Shown here piece after piece: positions 9,181 through 19,410 of a DNA stretch of 64,000 nucleotides. Under the pieces are notes generated by a model. The model did no database searches. It had not been told where the DNA came from and saw only the letters and a program-made list of their open reading frames with translations. The DNA comes from JACDAE01 sp963717195 (lineage in GTDB: Bacteria > Chloroflexota > Ktedonobacteria > Ktedonobacterales > Ktedonobacteraceae), in assembly GCA_963717195.1 (NCBI GenBank), contig CAVQVR010000002.1, positions 248,001 through 312,000 of the forward strand. Direction: 5' to 3'. The first letter of the stretch is position 1; each line of letters starts with the position of its first letter. A program made the translations under genes and the position numbers.

Positions 9181-9654
9181 ATGAAATCGGTACATTCGCA
9201 GTTAGTTTTTGTTGTAGCTTTAGCGTTTTTCTCTACCGCTCTTTTCACAACGCAAGTGAGCGCTACTGCGCTTACCCCAGATCGGTTAGAAATTACGCGT
9301 ACCAGGGGTATGAGCACCCATATAACGGCTCATGAAATGGTCACCCAACTCCGGCCAGTGCAAGATCTGTATAGCGATATGCTTTCTTTGCCTCCCGCAG
9401 CTACCGATCAGATCTGCCCTCAGTTTATTATTGCCAATTACAAACTCACGTTTTTTGCCGGTGCCCTTGTGCTGCAAAAAGCAAACGTGCTCAAAGGTGA
9501 GTGTGAACCAGTCACCCTCGGAAGCGATGATATCCGTACCGCCGATGGCAAATTCTGGAAGCTCATGAGCAAGGCTCTTGTTGCCGGTCTATCCATACCT
9601 GTCTCTGTAGGTGGGAGTAGCTCTTCCAGCTCAAAGGTAACGGGAAGTAAATAG
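9181..9654 (+). CDS. Small secreted protein, stand-alone sedolisin N-domain homolog (copy A)
   Basis: 157 residues from ATG 9181, chosen because AGGAG ends 7 bases upstream. A signal peptide (LVFVVALAFFSTALFTT) precedes about 100 residues whose core, LYSDMLSLPPAATDQICP then KLTFFAGALVLQKANVL, matches residues 55-140 of the peptidase encoded at 12,303, including two Cys residues in the same places (ICP and GEC). The tail is Ser-rich (GGSSSSSSK). A close paralog lies at 18,918. It may be a free propeptide-like inhibitor or chaperone, or an adhesive domain; no named family is recognised. Confidence 0.7.
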   Translation: MKSVHSQLVFVVALAFFSTALFTTQVSATALTPDRLEITRTRGMSTHITAHEMVTQLRPVQDLYSDMLSLPPAATDQICPQFIIANYKLTFFAGALVLQKANVLKGECEPVTLGSDDIRTADGKFWKLMSKALVAGLSIPVSVGGSSSSSSKVTGSK

Positions 9655-9810
9655 GCTGGTGGCTCTGTTTGCACTATCCTGCATATGGCTGAACCATCAC
9701 CGCTATGGCACAAACCATCATGGTGCGGTAAGCACGATACGCATTATTGTTATTCCCCAGGGTATCTTCATCAGGAGAGAACACTATGACAAAAAACATT
9801 GAACTTATTG

Positions 9811-9883
9811 TATGAAAATGCGTCTAAAACGGCTGGGAAATTTGAGGTTGTTGTATGAGCATAAGTCCAAAACGGCTGGGAAA
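9811..9883 (+). repeat. 43-bp tandem duplication over the kinase start
   Basis: The 15 bases AAAACGGCTGGGAAA occur at 9826-9840 and 9869-9883, inside two diverged 43-base units that each begin TATGA. The second contains the true kinase start; the first encodes a related but frameshifted peptide (compare KRLGN with KRLGK). Confidence 0.65.
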
Positions 9884-12224
9884 ATATGAATTGCAGATGC
9901 GCCTGGGGCAAGGAGGAATGGCCGAAGTCTGGAAAGCCTTTGATCCTCAACTTAAGCGTCTGGTTGCTATCAAATTCCTGCACGCAAACCTGCGCTCTGA
10001 TCCTGACTTTACAAACCGTTTCGTACGTGAGGGGCAGGCTATTGCCGCGTTGCGCCACCCCAACATTGTGCAGGTCTATGATTTTCATGTCTCGTTGCCT
10101 GAAGATGAGAACCCGATGGCCTATATGGTTATGGACTATATTGAGGGGCTGACGCTGGCCGATTACCTGCGCCGTACATCCTACGCCAACAATATTCCCT
10201 TTGATGACGAGATTGTGCGTCTCTTTACCTCCCTGAGCTCGGCTGTGGATTATGCGCACGCACACCACATGATTCATCGCGACATCAAGCCAGCCAACAT
10301 TTTGCTTGATACACGCAACATTATGCACAATACAATGGGAGAGCCGATATTGACGGACTTTGGCATTGTGAAGATGCTAGGCGGGGAGGCCATGACAAGC
10401 ACAGGGGTTTCCATGGGAACGCCGCTCTATATCTCTCCAGAACTGCTGATCCCTGGCCAGACAAGCAATGAAAAGAGTGATATCTATGCGCTCGGCGTGA
10501 TACTTTACGAAATGTGTACGGGCGAACCTCCCTATCGTGGCGATAATTCCTATATTATTCTGGCACAACGTATCAGCGGACCTCCGAGCCTGCCGAGCAA
10601 ACGGAACCCACATATTTCGCCCGCCTTGGACGAAGTTATTCTCCGCTGCCTCGCTATGGACCCCACCGAGCGCTTCGCAAGTGCTTCCGAGTTGACTGCC
10701 TCTCTTGCTAAAGCAGTTGATGTCCCGATACCCGATCTCGTTCGTCACACGCTCTCATTGCGTACGTCGTCATCTGGCCTTCCGACTGTAGAAGTTTCTC
10801 CCCTCATTGCGCCAGCAGTTGCCATCAGCGATTCCCACAAGAGCGAATTGCCACTAACAGGAAGCGCGACAATTCCCGCAAACTTTGATGCCTACATTGC
10901 ATCCGCTCACAAGGACAACACGCCGCGCGAAACGCTGCAGTCCGGTATCAATAGCCAACAGCCTGACTCATCCGTTCTCCCCAGCTCTTCTCAGTCGGTG
11001 ACACCTCTGCCATCATCAGAAACGTTGCCCGTTGCAGTTGCACCTGGCTCTCCAACACAGGCTCTCCAACGCAAACACTGGCCCTTTAACTGGTTACTTA
11101 CTCTTCGTATCCTCCTGCTGATTGTGCTCGTGAGTGCGGGGATCAGTGCCTATGCTCTTCTGCATAGGAATCCTGCTACGACACCCCCAGGTAGTTTAGC
11201 GAGTATTGGGAACGCTACTTTTTTGAGTAGTGGTCAGCTTGATACGCAAAATACGGCATTCATGAATGATGGCATACAGGTCCGTCTCTCTCATCTGCCC
11301 AATCCTGCTTCTGGTTACCGCTATTATACCTGGCTACAGGACGACATTGGTGCAACAACCTCCATCTTTCTTGGAGCATTGCAGGTTCACCAGGGCGCTG
11401 CAACACTATCGTACATCGATAACCAGCATCGTAATTTGCTTGCATATGTGAGCACCTTCCTGGTAACAGAACAAGCAGCAAGCACCACACCAACTCATCC
11501 CTCTAGTGACAGGAAACAGTGGAAGTATGTTGCAATGCTTCCACAAACGCCTTCTTCTCTAGATCATACGAGCTACCTGGATCATCTGCGTCAACTGCTC
11601 GTTTCTGACCCGACCCTCGCGCCTTCCCAGGGAAACTCTGGACTGAACTTCTTGCTACTGAACACTATAGAGAACCTCTATACAAATACGCTGGCGCTAC
11701 GAGATGACAGCAACCTTCAGCAGATGCGCCAATCTTCAGCAAACCTGCTCTCCTATCTGGATGGCCCATGTGCCCCCCAGGAATTGAACAGCACACCAGA
11801 GAGCAAAACACCAGCAAATGCTACGCTAGCTCATGCTACCAGCATTTCCCTACTTGATTGCGTCCAGGAAACGAACCATCTGGGGTACCTGACGCTCACA
11901 GCTCAGGAGCTCAATGCAATGGTCACAGCGCCTGGTGTTCTCACTCAGGAAGCCCAACGGACAGCACAGGTGAGCAGGTATCTGAGCATGACGCAAGAGG
12001 ATCTGGAACAGATGCGCACAGACGTGCTTCAACTGGCACACCTGGATACTGCGCATTTGCAACAAGCACTGGTATTACGCAATGACCTGGTAAACTGGGC
12101 AAGCACTGTCATCAGTGGTCAATTTGACCCGGTGACACAGACGCTCCATCCAGGTATAGCACAGATCTGTACTGAAATTGCCTTTCTGGCACATTTTGAC
12201 GTTTTACCCTATAAAAACGTTTAA
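9855..12224 (+). CDS. Transmembrane Ser/Thr protein kinase (PknB/PknF-like)
   Basis: 789 residues. The cytoplasmic kinase domain spans about 10-285: LGQGGMAEVWKA (Gly loop), VAIKFLH (catalytic Lys), HRDIKPANILLD (catalytic loop), DFGIVK (Mg site), MGTPLYISPE (activation segment), SDIYALGVILYEM. A Ser/Pro/Thr-rich linker follows, then one membrane helix near 418-440 (LTLRILLLIVLVSAGISAYALL) and an outer domain of about 345 residues with no PASTA repeats. The Thr phosphates it makes are the usual ligands of FHA domains; triple-FHA and FhaA-like proteins are encoded nearby, recalling mycobacterial PknF next to Rv1747. The start region is duplicated, and part of the gene is copied at 19.4 kb. Confidence 0.9.
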   Translation: MSISPKRLGKYELQMRLGQGGMAEVWKAFDPQLKRLVAIKFLHANLRSDPDFTNRFVREGQAIAALRHPNIVQVYDFHVSLPEDENPMAYMVMDYIEGLTLADYLRRTSYANNIPFDDEIVRLFTSLSSAVDYAHAHHMIHRDIKPANILLDTRNIMHNTMGEPILTDFGIVKMLGGEAMTSTGVSMGTPLYISPELLIPGQTSNEKSDIYALGVILYEMCTGEPPYRGDNSYIILAQRISGPPSLPSKRNPHISPALDEVILRCLAMDPTERFASASELTASLAKAVDVPIPDLVRHTLSLRTSSSGLPTVEVSPLIAPAVAISDSHKSELPLTGSATIPANFDAYIASAHKDNTPRETLQSGINSQQPDSSVLPSSSQSVTPLPSSETLPVAVAPGSPTQALQRKHWPFNWLLTLRILLLIVLVSAGISAYALLHRNPATTPPGSLASIGNATFLSSGQLDTQNTAFMNDGIQVRLSHLPNPASGYRYYTWLQDDIGATTSIFLGALQVHQGAATLSYIDNQHRNLLAYVSTFLVTEQAASTTPTHPSSDRKQWKYVAMLPQTPSSLDHTSYLDHLRQLLVSDPTLAPSQGNSGLNFLLLNTIENLYTNTLALRDDSNLQQMRQSSANLLSYLDGPCAPQELNSTPESKTPANATLAHATSISLLDCVQETNHLGYLTLTAQELNAMVTAPGVLTQEAQRTAQVSRYLSMTQEDLEQMRTDVLQLAHLDTAHLQQALVLRNDLVNWASTVISGQFDPVTQTLHPGIAQICTEIAFLAHFDVLPYKNV

Positions 12225-12302
12225 TAAACTTCCCCTTACACATATCCCATGTTCGGAATGAGAAGAACGATCTTTTGCCAATAGATCGGAAGGAAAAATT
12301 CG

Positions 12303-13709
12303 ATGGACGCAAGGTTTAGATTCATACTGTCATGCAGCATAGTCATAATCGCATTGTGTGGAGCAGAAAGATCGCCAGCTCCTGTTGTCTACGCAGCAGA
12401 GGGCCAACCAAATATGCTAGAGATTGTGGGTACGGCCATTAATGGAGGAGAGCAAGCCAATGTCACACAACCTCAATTGGTGCAATCTATCTATCACACT
12501 ATTCTCTCCCTTCCGTCACAAGCAGCCCAGAAAATCTGTCCTCTATACGTAACGGCCCACTATCAGCTCACATTTTTGCATGGGGCTTCTTCCCTCTTGA
12601 ATGCCAATGTTCTGCAAGGTGGCTGCTCAACCGTTTCTCTGGGCCAGGATGACCTGCGTGCCACCGATATGACGTTCTGGTCATTACTTGACCTGACCCA
12701 TGCACTCAAAAAACCAACCGCCATAATCAGCGCACCAGATGGATTGGGGCCCGTCGATCTCCGCAGTGCATACGCGTTGCCCGCAACGGCTACAGGCAAC
12801 GGACAAACTGTTGCCATTGTGGACGCCAACGACGATCCGCTCGCTGAAGCCGACATGGCCACCTATCGCTCAACATTTGGGCTTGCGGCCTGTACCAGCT
12901 CCAATGGCTGCTTCCGCAAAGTCGATCAGAATGGTGGTACGAAGTATCCCCAGGCCGATGCTGGCTGGGCACAGGAAATCGCACTTGACCTGGATATGGT
13001 GAGCGCGATCTGCCCTCTCTGTCACATCTTGCTGGTTGAAGCCAATAGCGCTTCCTTCGACAATCTGGGAACCGCCGTCAATACCGCCGTACGCCTGGGT
13101 GCAACAGAGGTAAGTAACAGCTATGGAAGTCGCGAAAAGCTTCCCGATGCCACCACAATGGCACACTACTATGATCATCCTGGCGTTATCATTACCGCCA
13201 GTGCTGGTGACAATGGCTATGGGGTACAACTGCCTGCCGCATTTAAAGGCGTCGTTGCCGTGGGAGGAACTACGCTGAGTCGCGCGACCAATGCCCGTGG
13301 CTGGACCGAAAGTGCATGGGGAGCTTCTGGAAGCGGATGTAGCCAGTACATCAGCAAGCCTGCATGGCAGACTGATAGTGCATGCCACTTTAGAACCGTG
13401 GCCGATACCTCAGCCGTCGCCGATCCCGACACTGGAGTCGCCGTCTACAATACCTATCAGAGTTATGAAGATGGCTGGTCTGTTAATGGTGGCACCAGCG
13501 CGTCGTCTCCCATGATTGCTAGCATCTATGCTCTTGCAGGCAACGCAGCAAAGATCAATGGCGCATACCTCTATACTCATACGGCAGACCTGAACGATAT
13601 CACTGACGGCAACAATGGAACCTGTCTCCTCACTTACCTCTGCACCGCCGACCATGGGTATGATGGCCCAACAGGGCTTGGGACACCAAACGGGATCGGG
13701 GCCTTCTAA
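12303..13709 (+). CDS. Sedolisin-like (S53) secreted serine-carboxyl peptidase
   Basis: 468 residues; AAGGA precedes the ATG. Signal peptide at 1-30, then a small domain (about 35-140) that also exists as two free paralogs in this window. The catalytic domain begins LRSAYALP, has the Asp-containing strand VAIVDANDDP, the S53 helix GWAQEIALDLDMVSAICP (catalytic Glu and Asp), the oxyanion region ITASAGDNG and the nucleophile in NGGTSASSPMIASIYAL. The end GPTGLGTPNGIGAF is typical of the family. The usual large pro-activation domain is replaced by the short N-domain. It probably works outside the cell under acid conditions. Confidence 0.85.
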   Translation: MDARFRFILSCSIVIIALCGAERSPAPVVYAAEGQPNMLEIVGTAINGGEQANVTQPQLVQSIYHTILSLPSQAAQKICPLYVTAHYQLTFLHGASSLLNANVLQGGCSTVSLGQDDLRATDMTFWSLLDLTHALKKPTAIISAPDGLGPVDLRSAYALPATATGNGQTVAIVDANDDPLAEADMATYRSTFGLAACTSSNGCFRKVDQNGGTKYPQADAGWAQEIALDLDMVSAICPLCHILLVEANSASFDNLGTAVNTAVRLGATEVSNSYGSREKLPDATTMAHYYDHPGVIITASAGDNGYGVQLPAAFKGVVAVGGTTLSRATNARGWTESAWGASGSGCSQYISKPAWQTDSACHFRTVADTSAVADPDTGVAVYNTYQSYEDGWSVNGGTSASSPMIASIYALAGNAAKINGAYLYTHTADLNDITDGNNGTCLLTYLCTADHGYDGPTGLGTPNGIGAF

Positions 13710-13718
13710 AGACGACGG

Positions 13719-13802
13719 GGTAGGGGCCCGATTGTTTTCATTGGTTGATACTCATTTCTTTTGCGCGGCGGACGCACCTGGGCGCGATAAATCGGGCTCT
13801 AC
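13719..13802. repeat. Interspersed repeat units in opposite orientations
   Basis: GGTAGGGGCCCGATT (from 13,719) and GGGCGCGATAAATCGGGCTCTAC (ends at 13,802) are facing copies of the 27-bp family around an AT-rich centre. The second supplies the TAG stop of the minus-strand exporter gene. Confidence 0.6.
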
Positions 13803-16572
13803 ATCCGCCGATCTTTACGCTTCAGAAAGAAGATAGTGAGAATACCAAAAATCACGATCATCACGATCATCGCACACCATGCACCGAGAATATGCACCGC
13901 GTCTGGGTAGTATGGAAACGCATCCCGCTCATCCGACAAATACCCTAAATACGTCTGCGGCGCTGGCACGAACGGGAGTCAGGTGAAACCAACCGATGAT
14001 CCCAACGCGATCATCGACCAGCGCATCGTGAACAATGCACCAATTACACGCGTGAAACCCGTCAGTTTGAAGATCACACCAGAGAAAAGAAGTTGCAGGA
14101 TAAGCATTAATGGCACAATACTATTCGCCTGATCGCTATTCGCCGTCAGGGACGAAATCATCAGACCCATCATCAAACCTACCAGCGATGTCAGCGCAAG
14201 CGAGATGTATATTTCGAGCAGAGGCGGCAGCAAAACGGTGTCCGGAAATGGCGCAATGATATCAACCGCGATGACCAGGATCGCGCATTGCAGCAACGAA
14301 AGGATGCCCAGGATTACCACTTTCGAGCACACATAGGGGATCACACCCAGATTTACCATATGCTCGCGTTGATAGATATTGACCTCTTTGACGATTTCGC
14401 GGGCCGCATTATTGCAACCGAAAAAGGTCGCCACAAAAGACAGAATAAATAGTAGCTCCTGTGCAATAGGTGAGGGCGGGTGAATAAATACTGGCTTAAG
14501 CAGAAACTGAATAAGCAACATCAGGAGAACCGCAACTATAGGAGCTTGTAGTAACAACACGAGCAAGTTCGTGCGGTCATTCCTGAGCAATTCCAGGTAA
14601 CGTAAAGAGAGAAGGATGAATTGGTTCCAGGAATTGTGGTGCTGCGGCTTGCTTACTATGCTTCTGCTCAGTGGAATGTATGAGAGTTGGGTGCGCGGTT
14701 GCACCACGTATTGCAGATATTGGGGCGATGACTTGAAACGCGCTTCGGCCTTCTGCGGAATGTGGGCATCAACCTCGGTAGGCTCTAATGCACTATAAAT
14801 ATCAGCGAAATCGGGCTGCCCGAAATACGTTTTAGCTTCAGCGGGTGGACCAAAGTAAACCAGATAGCCACCAGGAGCCAGAAAGCAGAGATAGTCACAA
14901 TTATTGATATTGTTGGTTGCGTGCGTAATCAGAATGATGGTGTGGCCTTCTTTATCTGCAATAGTGCGTAGCATGGACATAATGCTGCGATCCAGGCCGG
15001 GGTCCAGGCCCGAGGTAGGTTCATCCAGATATAAGATGTTGGGTTTGGCGAGCAATTCCAGCGCAATCGAGACGCGCTTCTGCTGGCCGCCCGACAGTTT
15101 TTTGATCAGCAGTGTGCGGCGCGGGGTAATGTTCACTGCATCCATCACCTCTTTGAGACGCTCTTCGATTTGCTGATTTGTGGTATCACCGGGCAAGCGA
15201 AGTTTTGCAGCATAGTACAGAGCACGCTCGACGGTCAGGTTTTTGTGAATGATATCGAATTGCGGGACATACCCAAGCTGAGTGCTAAAAGTGGCACGGG
15301 TAGCGTAGTAATCCTCACCATTATAGAGAATGTTGCCTTGCGCGGTTGGTCGCGTCCCATTGAGGGCATCCATCAGCGTCGTCTTCCCAGCACCGGAGCC
15401 TCCCACAAAGGCGACAAACGAGCCACTAGGAATAGTTAAGGAAATATTGTGAGCAACGGTTTTTGTTTATCACCGTACTGCATGATGTTGATGGCATCGA
15501 CGCGGATGCTTTTGCTACTGCTGCGCTGGATAAGGTGCGTCTCCGTGTAGAGAAGATCATAGGGGCCGATGCGAATGACATCCAGTGGATTGAGCTGGGT
15601 GCTACTCACACGCTGGCCGTTAACATAAACGTGGTTGGTACTGTTCAGATCGATAATACGATGGCCGGTGTTGAAGTATTCCAGATGGGCGTGGTTGCCT
15701 GAAACCTGTGGATGTGTCAGCACGACTGTATTGGTAGGATAACGCCCGATGGAGATAATTTCTGTTCCAAGCGTGATTGGTGGGATATCTGGTACGGACC
15801 GCAGCGGAATGCCCGTCCCATCATGATAGGTCAGCGTAACCAGGGTGCCATATTCGTTCCCAATACGATACACGTCGCCGTTGCTCATGACATGTGTGAA
15901 CGTTTCATTGCCATCATACTGTTTGCCTTGATAGAGAAGCCCATTCGTCGTTTTTTGATGGACAAGCACGAACTTGTCGTTTTCGCATCTAATCTGTAAG
16001 TGGTGCGCGGAAACCACCAGTTCGTCGATAACGAGATCATTCGCAGGCGCTGGTGCACGTCCAATGTTGATAACTTGCTTATGTGGCGGAAAGGAAAAAT
16101 GTTGGTGCTCTGAGTTGATATTGGTTGTTACTTCGAGTGTGGACAAACCTGTCCGGAATGTCTTTTCCTGTGCGGGAATAGAGGCCATTTGAGACGCTAC
16201 ACTATCGCCATTGCCTTCACTATCTATTAGATTCGCGGCACGTGCTGCGAAATGGCGCGTCAGGAAGAGAAAGGTGTTATTGGCGCCCGATCGGATAGAA
16301 TCATGATCTTGTAATGGCAGCTTCTGACCTGGCTGCAATACCGTCTGATTGACAAGCATGTTGTTCGAGCTTGAGACATTTTTGACGATCCAGCGTTCAT
16401 TCGTGCACAGAAATTGCGCGTGTTGACGCGAAACGGAGAGATCGCCCTCATCAGTCTGAATATCGTTGCTCTCCTTGCGTCCAATGGTCAATATATCTTT
16501 AACAAGGGAAAAGGTTTGTCCTTCCATTGACCCAGAGACACATTGCAACTGCACATTTGATGGTTGGTGCAT
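13799..16572 (-). pseudogene. Triple-FHA ABC exporter (Rv1747-like), broken by a frameshift and a TGA
   Basis: Read from 16,572: three FHA domains (IGRKESND...SVSRQHA; IGRAPAPANDL...VSAHH; IGRYPTN...VSGNHA), then an ABC ATPase (GGSGAGKTT, LSGGQQKR, LYLDEPTSGLD, ITHAT) and an ABC-2 membrane domain of about six helices. One base is missing near 15,448-15,451: adding it links YGDKQKPLL to NISLTIPSGSFVAFVG. At 13,979-13,981 a TGA interrupts the frame, which continues for 59 residues with a last membrane helix (WCAMIVMIVIFGILTIFF) and basic tail to TAG at 13,799. The whole would be about 924 residues, the Rv1747 layout with one more FHA domain. Either the gene is decaying or both defects are sequence errors. 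Confidence 0.82.
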
Positions 16573-16769
16573 GGATCATTCAACCTCACTAATCATCTCC
16601 AACACAGTTCTGTTATCCTTATACTCATGATAGTCAACTGGTCAAAACACTTTCCGGAGCAAGGTATTTTTTGCAGTGTATGCATGGGTTTCTCTATGAC
16701 CGGTATACTGAAGAGAAAGTCCCAGTTTTTAGAAGGTAGCCTATCTGCTAATCTAGAGGATTAATAGTA

Positions 16770-17990
16770 ATGCATCGTCAAAGACTCCACACATCGGATC
16801 ACACAACAGAACATCCTTCCAGTACACCAAATATTCTGGCTGCGGAGAGACGTTTTCGTGCGATCTTTGAGCAGACCACAGTCGCTATGGCATATATGAA
16901 TACGCAAGGAAACTTGCAACAGATGAACCGCCATTTTTGTGAGATGCTTGGATATGAAAGCGCAGAGCTATTGCAGCAGGGATTTCTGGATACTACCCAT
17001 CTCGAAGGTGCACAAGCAGATATAGCCTATCTCCGTTCTACTCTGACTACCAGTGCTTCCATGCCACATATGCGAGAGACGCGCTATTTACGCAAGGATG
17101 GAAGCAGTGTATGGGTCAGTCTCACAATGTCGCCTGTCTATCTGAAAAATGACGTATTGGATGGCGTCATCTGTATCATCGAAGATATCTCTCAGCGCAA
17201 ACAACTGGAAGAGCAACTCTTGCTCTCCGAACAATTGGAGGCTTCGCTTTCTACTCTCCAGCAGACCAATATCCGTCTGGAGCAGGTCAATACGGTACAG
17301 AGTGATTTTATTGCGATAGTGAGTCATGAGTTCCGTACAACCCTCACAGGCATTCAGGGTTTCAGTGAACTCTTACGCGACGAGGTCTTCGATGTCACAG
17401 AGGTCAAGGAATATGCCAACGATATTAACGCCGACGCGCTACGCCTTAATCGTATGATTACTAAACTGCTCGACCTCGAACGCTTGAAATCAGGGAAAAT
17501 AGGCTTGCATCTCAGCAAAATTGATATCAATAGAATTCTTGAAGAGGTTGCTGAACGCATGGTGTTGACTGCGCCTGATCATACACTCCGACTGGATATA
17601 GATGAGTCTTTGCCTCAGTTTGAGGGTGATGATGATAAGTTAATGCAACTCGCAACCAGTCTCGTCTCCAATGCCGTAAAATATTCCCCTGCTCACAGTG
17701 AAATTTCCCTGAAGAGTGGTCAGGAAACTAACGCTATCCATATCGTTGTACAGGATCAGGGAGTCGGCATTCCTCAAGATGCCCTGGAAGCCATCTTTGC
17801 TCCCGATAGTCATATTTATTCAGCAAAAACACACTATATCCAGGGCAACGGTCTGGAATTGGCGATAGCACAGCAGATTGTACAGATGCATGAAGGCCGC
17901 ATCTGGGTTGAAAGCAAGCCAGGAAACGGAACCGCATTTCATATTACGTTGCCAATCAAGCTCGCAACCCACGTATATCAGGGCCAATAA
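16770..17990 (+). CDS. Soluble PAS-domain sensor histidine kinase
   Basis: 406 residues, no membrane segment. A PAS domain spans about 25-145 (FRAIFEQTTVAMAYMN; MLGYESAELL; closing IIEDISQRKQLEE), then a coiled coil, the H-box SHEFRTTLTGIQGFSELL with phospho-His near residue 186, and an ATPase domain with N-box SLVSNAVKYS, G1 DQGVGIP and G2 GNGLELAIAQQIVQMHEGRIWVES spread over the last 100 residues. No response regulator is adjacent, so the partner must be elsewhere. The 197-base gap before it holds no gene. It probably senses a small cytoplasmic ligand or redox state. Confidence 0.88.
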   Translation: MHRQRLHTSDHTTEHPSSTPNILAAERRFRAIFEQTTVAMAYMNTQGNLQQMNRHFCEMLGYESAELLQQGFLDTTHLEGAQADIAYLRSTLTTSASMPHMRETRYLRKDGSSVWVSLTMSPVYLKNDVLDGVICIIEDISQRKQLEEQLLLSEQLEASLSTLQQTNIRLEQVNTVQSDFIAIVSHEFRTTLTGIQGFSELLRDEVFDVTEVKEYANDINADALRLNRMITKLLDLERLKSGKIGLHLSKIDINRILEEVAERMVLTAPDHTLRLDIDESLPQFEGDDDKLMQLATSLVSNAVKYSPAHSEISLKSGQETNAIHIVVQDQGVGIPQDALEAIFAPDSHIYSAKTHYIQGNGLELAIAQQIVQMHEGRIWVESKPGNGTAFHITLPIKLATHVYQGQ

Positions 17991-18222
17991 GCTGAAGACA
18001 CCAGCCCAGGCAAAAAATCCCTGTGAGGAGTCTGGCAGTTAATGATGTGTTTGTATGTACCAATATCTTAGCAATAGACATGTATTTTCACCCTCATGAA
18101 AAATAATATCCATACAAAAACAATTGAGATGTTTCTTTGTCGGAAAAGGGCAATATACTCTTTTCGTAGCACTCCGGCGGTTTCAACTCCGGAGTTTTCC
18201 GATAGTGGAAGGAAGTCAAACA

Positions 18223-18816
18223 ATGCACAAAAGACCACTTCTCTTTCTCTTGTTTCTTCTTGTTCTCGCTCTTAGTTTACCCTTAGCGGCCTTCCGGCTT
18301 GATGCGGGAAAAGGTAGGCAGTTCTTCCCTGTTGCAAGCGTCCAGGCCAGATATACACTGGACAAAGGACACGCCAGGCACAATTCCGTCGTTACCCCTA
18401 CCCCTCCCACTAATTGTAGTCAACAACAGCTTATTCAACTGTTGCTCAAACCTGGTGCGCTCGAAATCTGGAGTACAGGTTCGACTTATGTGCCAACCAA
18501 CTCCCGCTTTAATCCTCTTCTCTACCCGTTAACTATTGCCCATGGGAAACCACTATTCACGGGAGCCGATCTGGACCCCCAGGGTCTTAGTACGGGGCAA
18601 AATCAATGGACAGGCTACTACTTTATCAACTTTAGTATGAAGGGTGCCGCAGCTTTGAAACTCACCAGTTTCACCTCTCATAGTCTTGGTACCTATATTA
18701 CTATTACCCTGGAGAGGGTCGTCATTTCATCGCTCATACTTCACTACGCCCTGCCTGGTGAAGGGCAATTCCAGGTGTCGCCCCATTCGCTCGCCCTATC
18801 AAGCTTACAATGCTAA
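18223..18816 (+). CDS. Secreted protein of unknown function
   Basis: 197 residues from ATG 18,223, chosen for GGAAGGAAG upstream and because a clear signal peptide (KRPLLFLLFLLVLALSLPLAAF) then starts at residue 2. The mature part has no recognisable domain; it is rich in beta-type residues and contains a Cys near the cleavage site region (PPTNCSQQQL) and one at the very end (SLQC), which may form a disulfide. An ACTCCGG/CCGGAGT dyad lies before the ribosome site. Neighbours are a histidine kinase and a small secreted paralog. Confidence 0.55.
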   Translation: MHKRPLLFLLFLLVLALSLPLAAFRLDAGKGRQFFPVASVQARYTLDKGHARHNSVVTPTPPTNCSQQQLIQLLLKPGALEIWSTGSTYVPTNSRFNPLLYPLTIAHGKPLFTGADLDPQGLSTGQNQWTGYYFINFSMKGAAALKLTSFTSHSLGTYITITLERVVISSLILHYALPGEGQFQVSPHSLALSSLQC

Positions 18817-18917
18817 ATAGCGTGAATGAAGAATAAAACGCGGTGGACGATGGATTCCAGAAACGAAGAACGGGAGAGTTGCTGCTGTTTTGTGTATCTT
18901 AGAAAAGGAGAATGTCC

Positions 18918-19394
18918 ATGAAATCGATACATCCACTTTTATTTATTTTAGCAGTATTTCTATCTTTTTTCTCTAATACTCTCTTCACAACAAAAATGAC
19001 CACTAATGGCCTTACGCCAGATCGGTTAGAAATTACGCGTACTACCGGCATGAGCAGCCATATAACGGCTCATGTAATGGTCACCCAACTCCAACCTGTA
19101 CAGGATCTGTATAGCGACATGCTTTCTTTGCCTCCCGCAGCTGCCGATCAGATCTGTCCCCAATATGTTATCGCTGATTACAATCTCACGTTTTTTTCCG
19201 GTACCATTGTGGTGCAAAAAGCCAATGTGCTCAATGGTGAGTGTGAACCAGTCACTCTTGGAAGCAATGATATCCGTACCGCTGATGCAAATTTCTGGAA
19301 GCTGATGAATAAGGCCCTTACTGCCGGACTCCCCATACCAGCTTCTGTGTGTGGAAATACCTCTCCCGCTTCAAATGCAACGGGGAGTCAATAG
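18918..19394 (+). CDS. Small secreted protein, stand-alone sedolisin N-domain homolog (copy B)
   Basis: 158 residues from ATG 18,918, aligned with the start of copy A and preceded by AGGAG. A signal peptide (HPLLFILAVFLSFFSNTLF) is followed by the same core as copy A: LEITRTTGMSSHITAH, LYSDMLSLPPAAADQICP, FFSGTIVVQKANVL and NDIRTADANFWKLM. The 80 bases upstream are also similar to those of copy A, so the gene was duplicated with its leader. An extra Cys (SVCG) lies near the C-terminus. Function unknown; see copy A. Confidence 0.7.
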   Translation: MKSIHPLLFILAVFLSFFSNTLFTTKMTTNGLTPDRLEITRTTGMSSHITAHVMVTQLQPVQDLYSDMLSLPPAAADQICPQYVIADYNLTFFSGTIVVQKANVLNGECEPVTLGSNDIRTADANFWKLMNKALTAGLPIPASVCGNTSPASNATGSQ

Positions 19395-19410
19395 ACAGGT
19401 GGCTCTGCCA

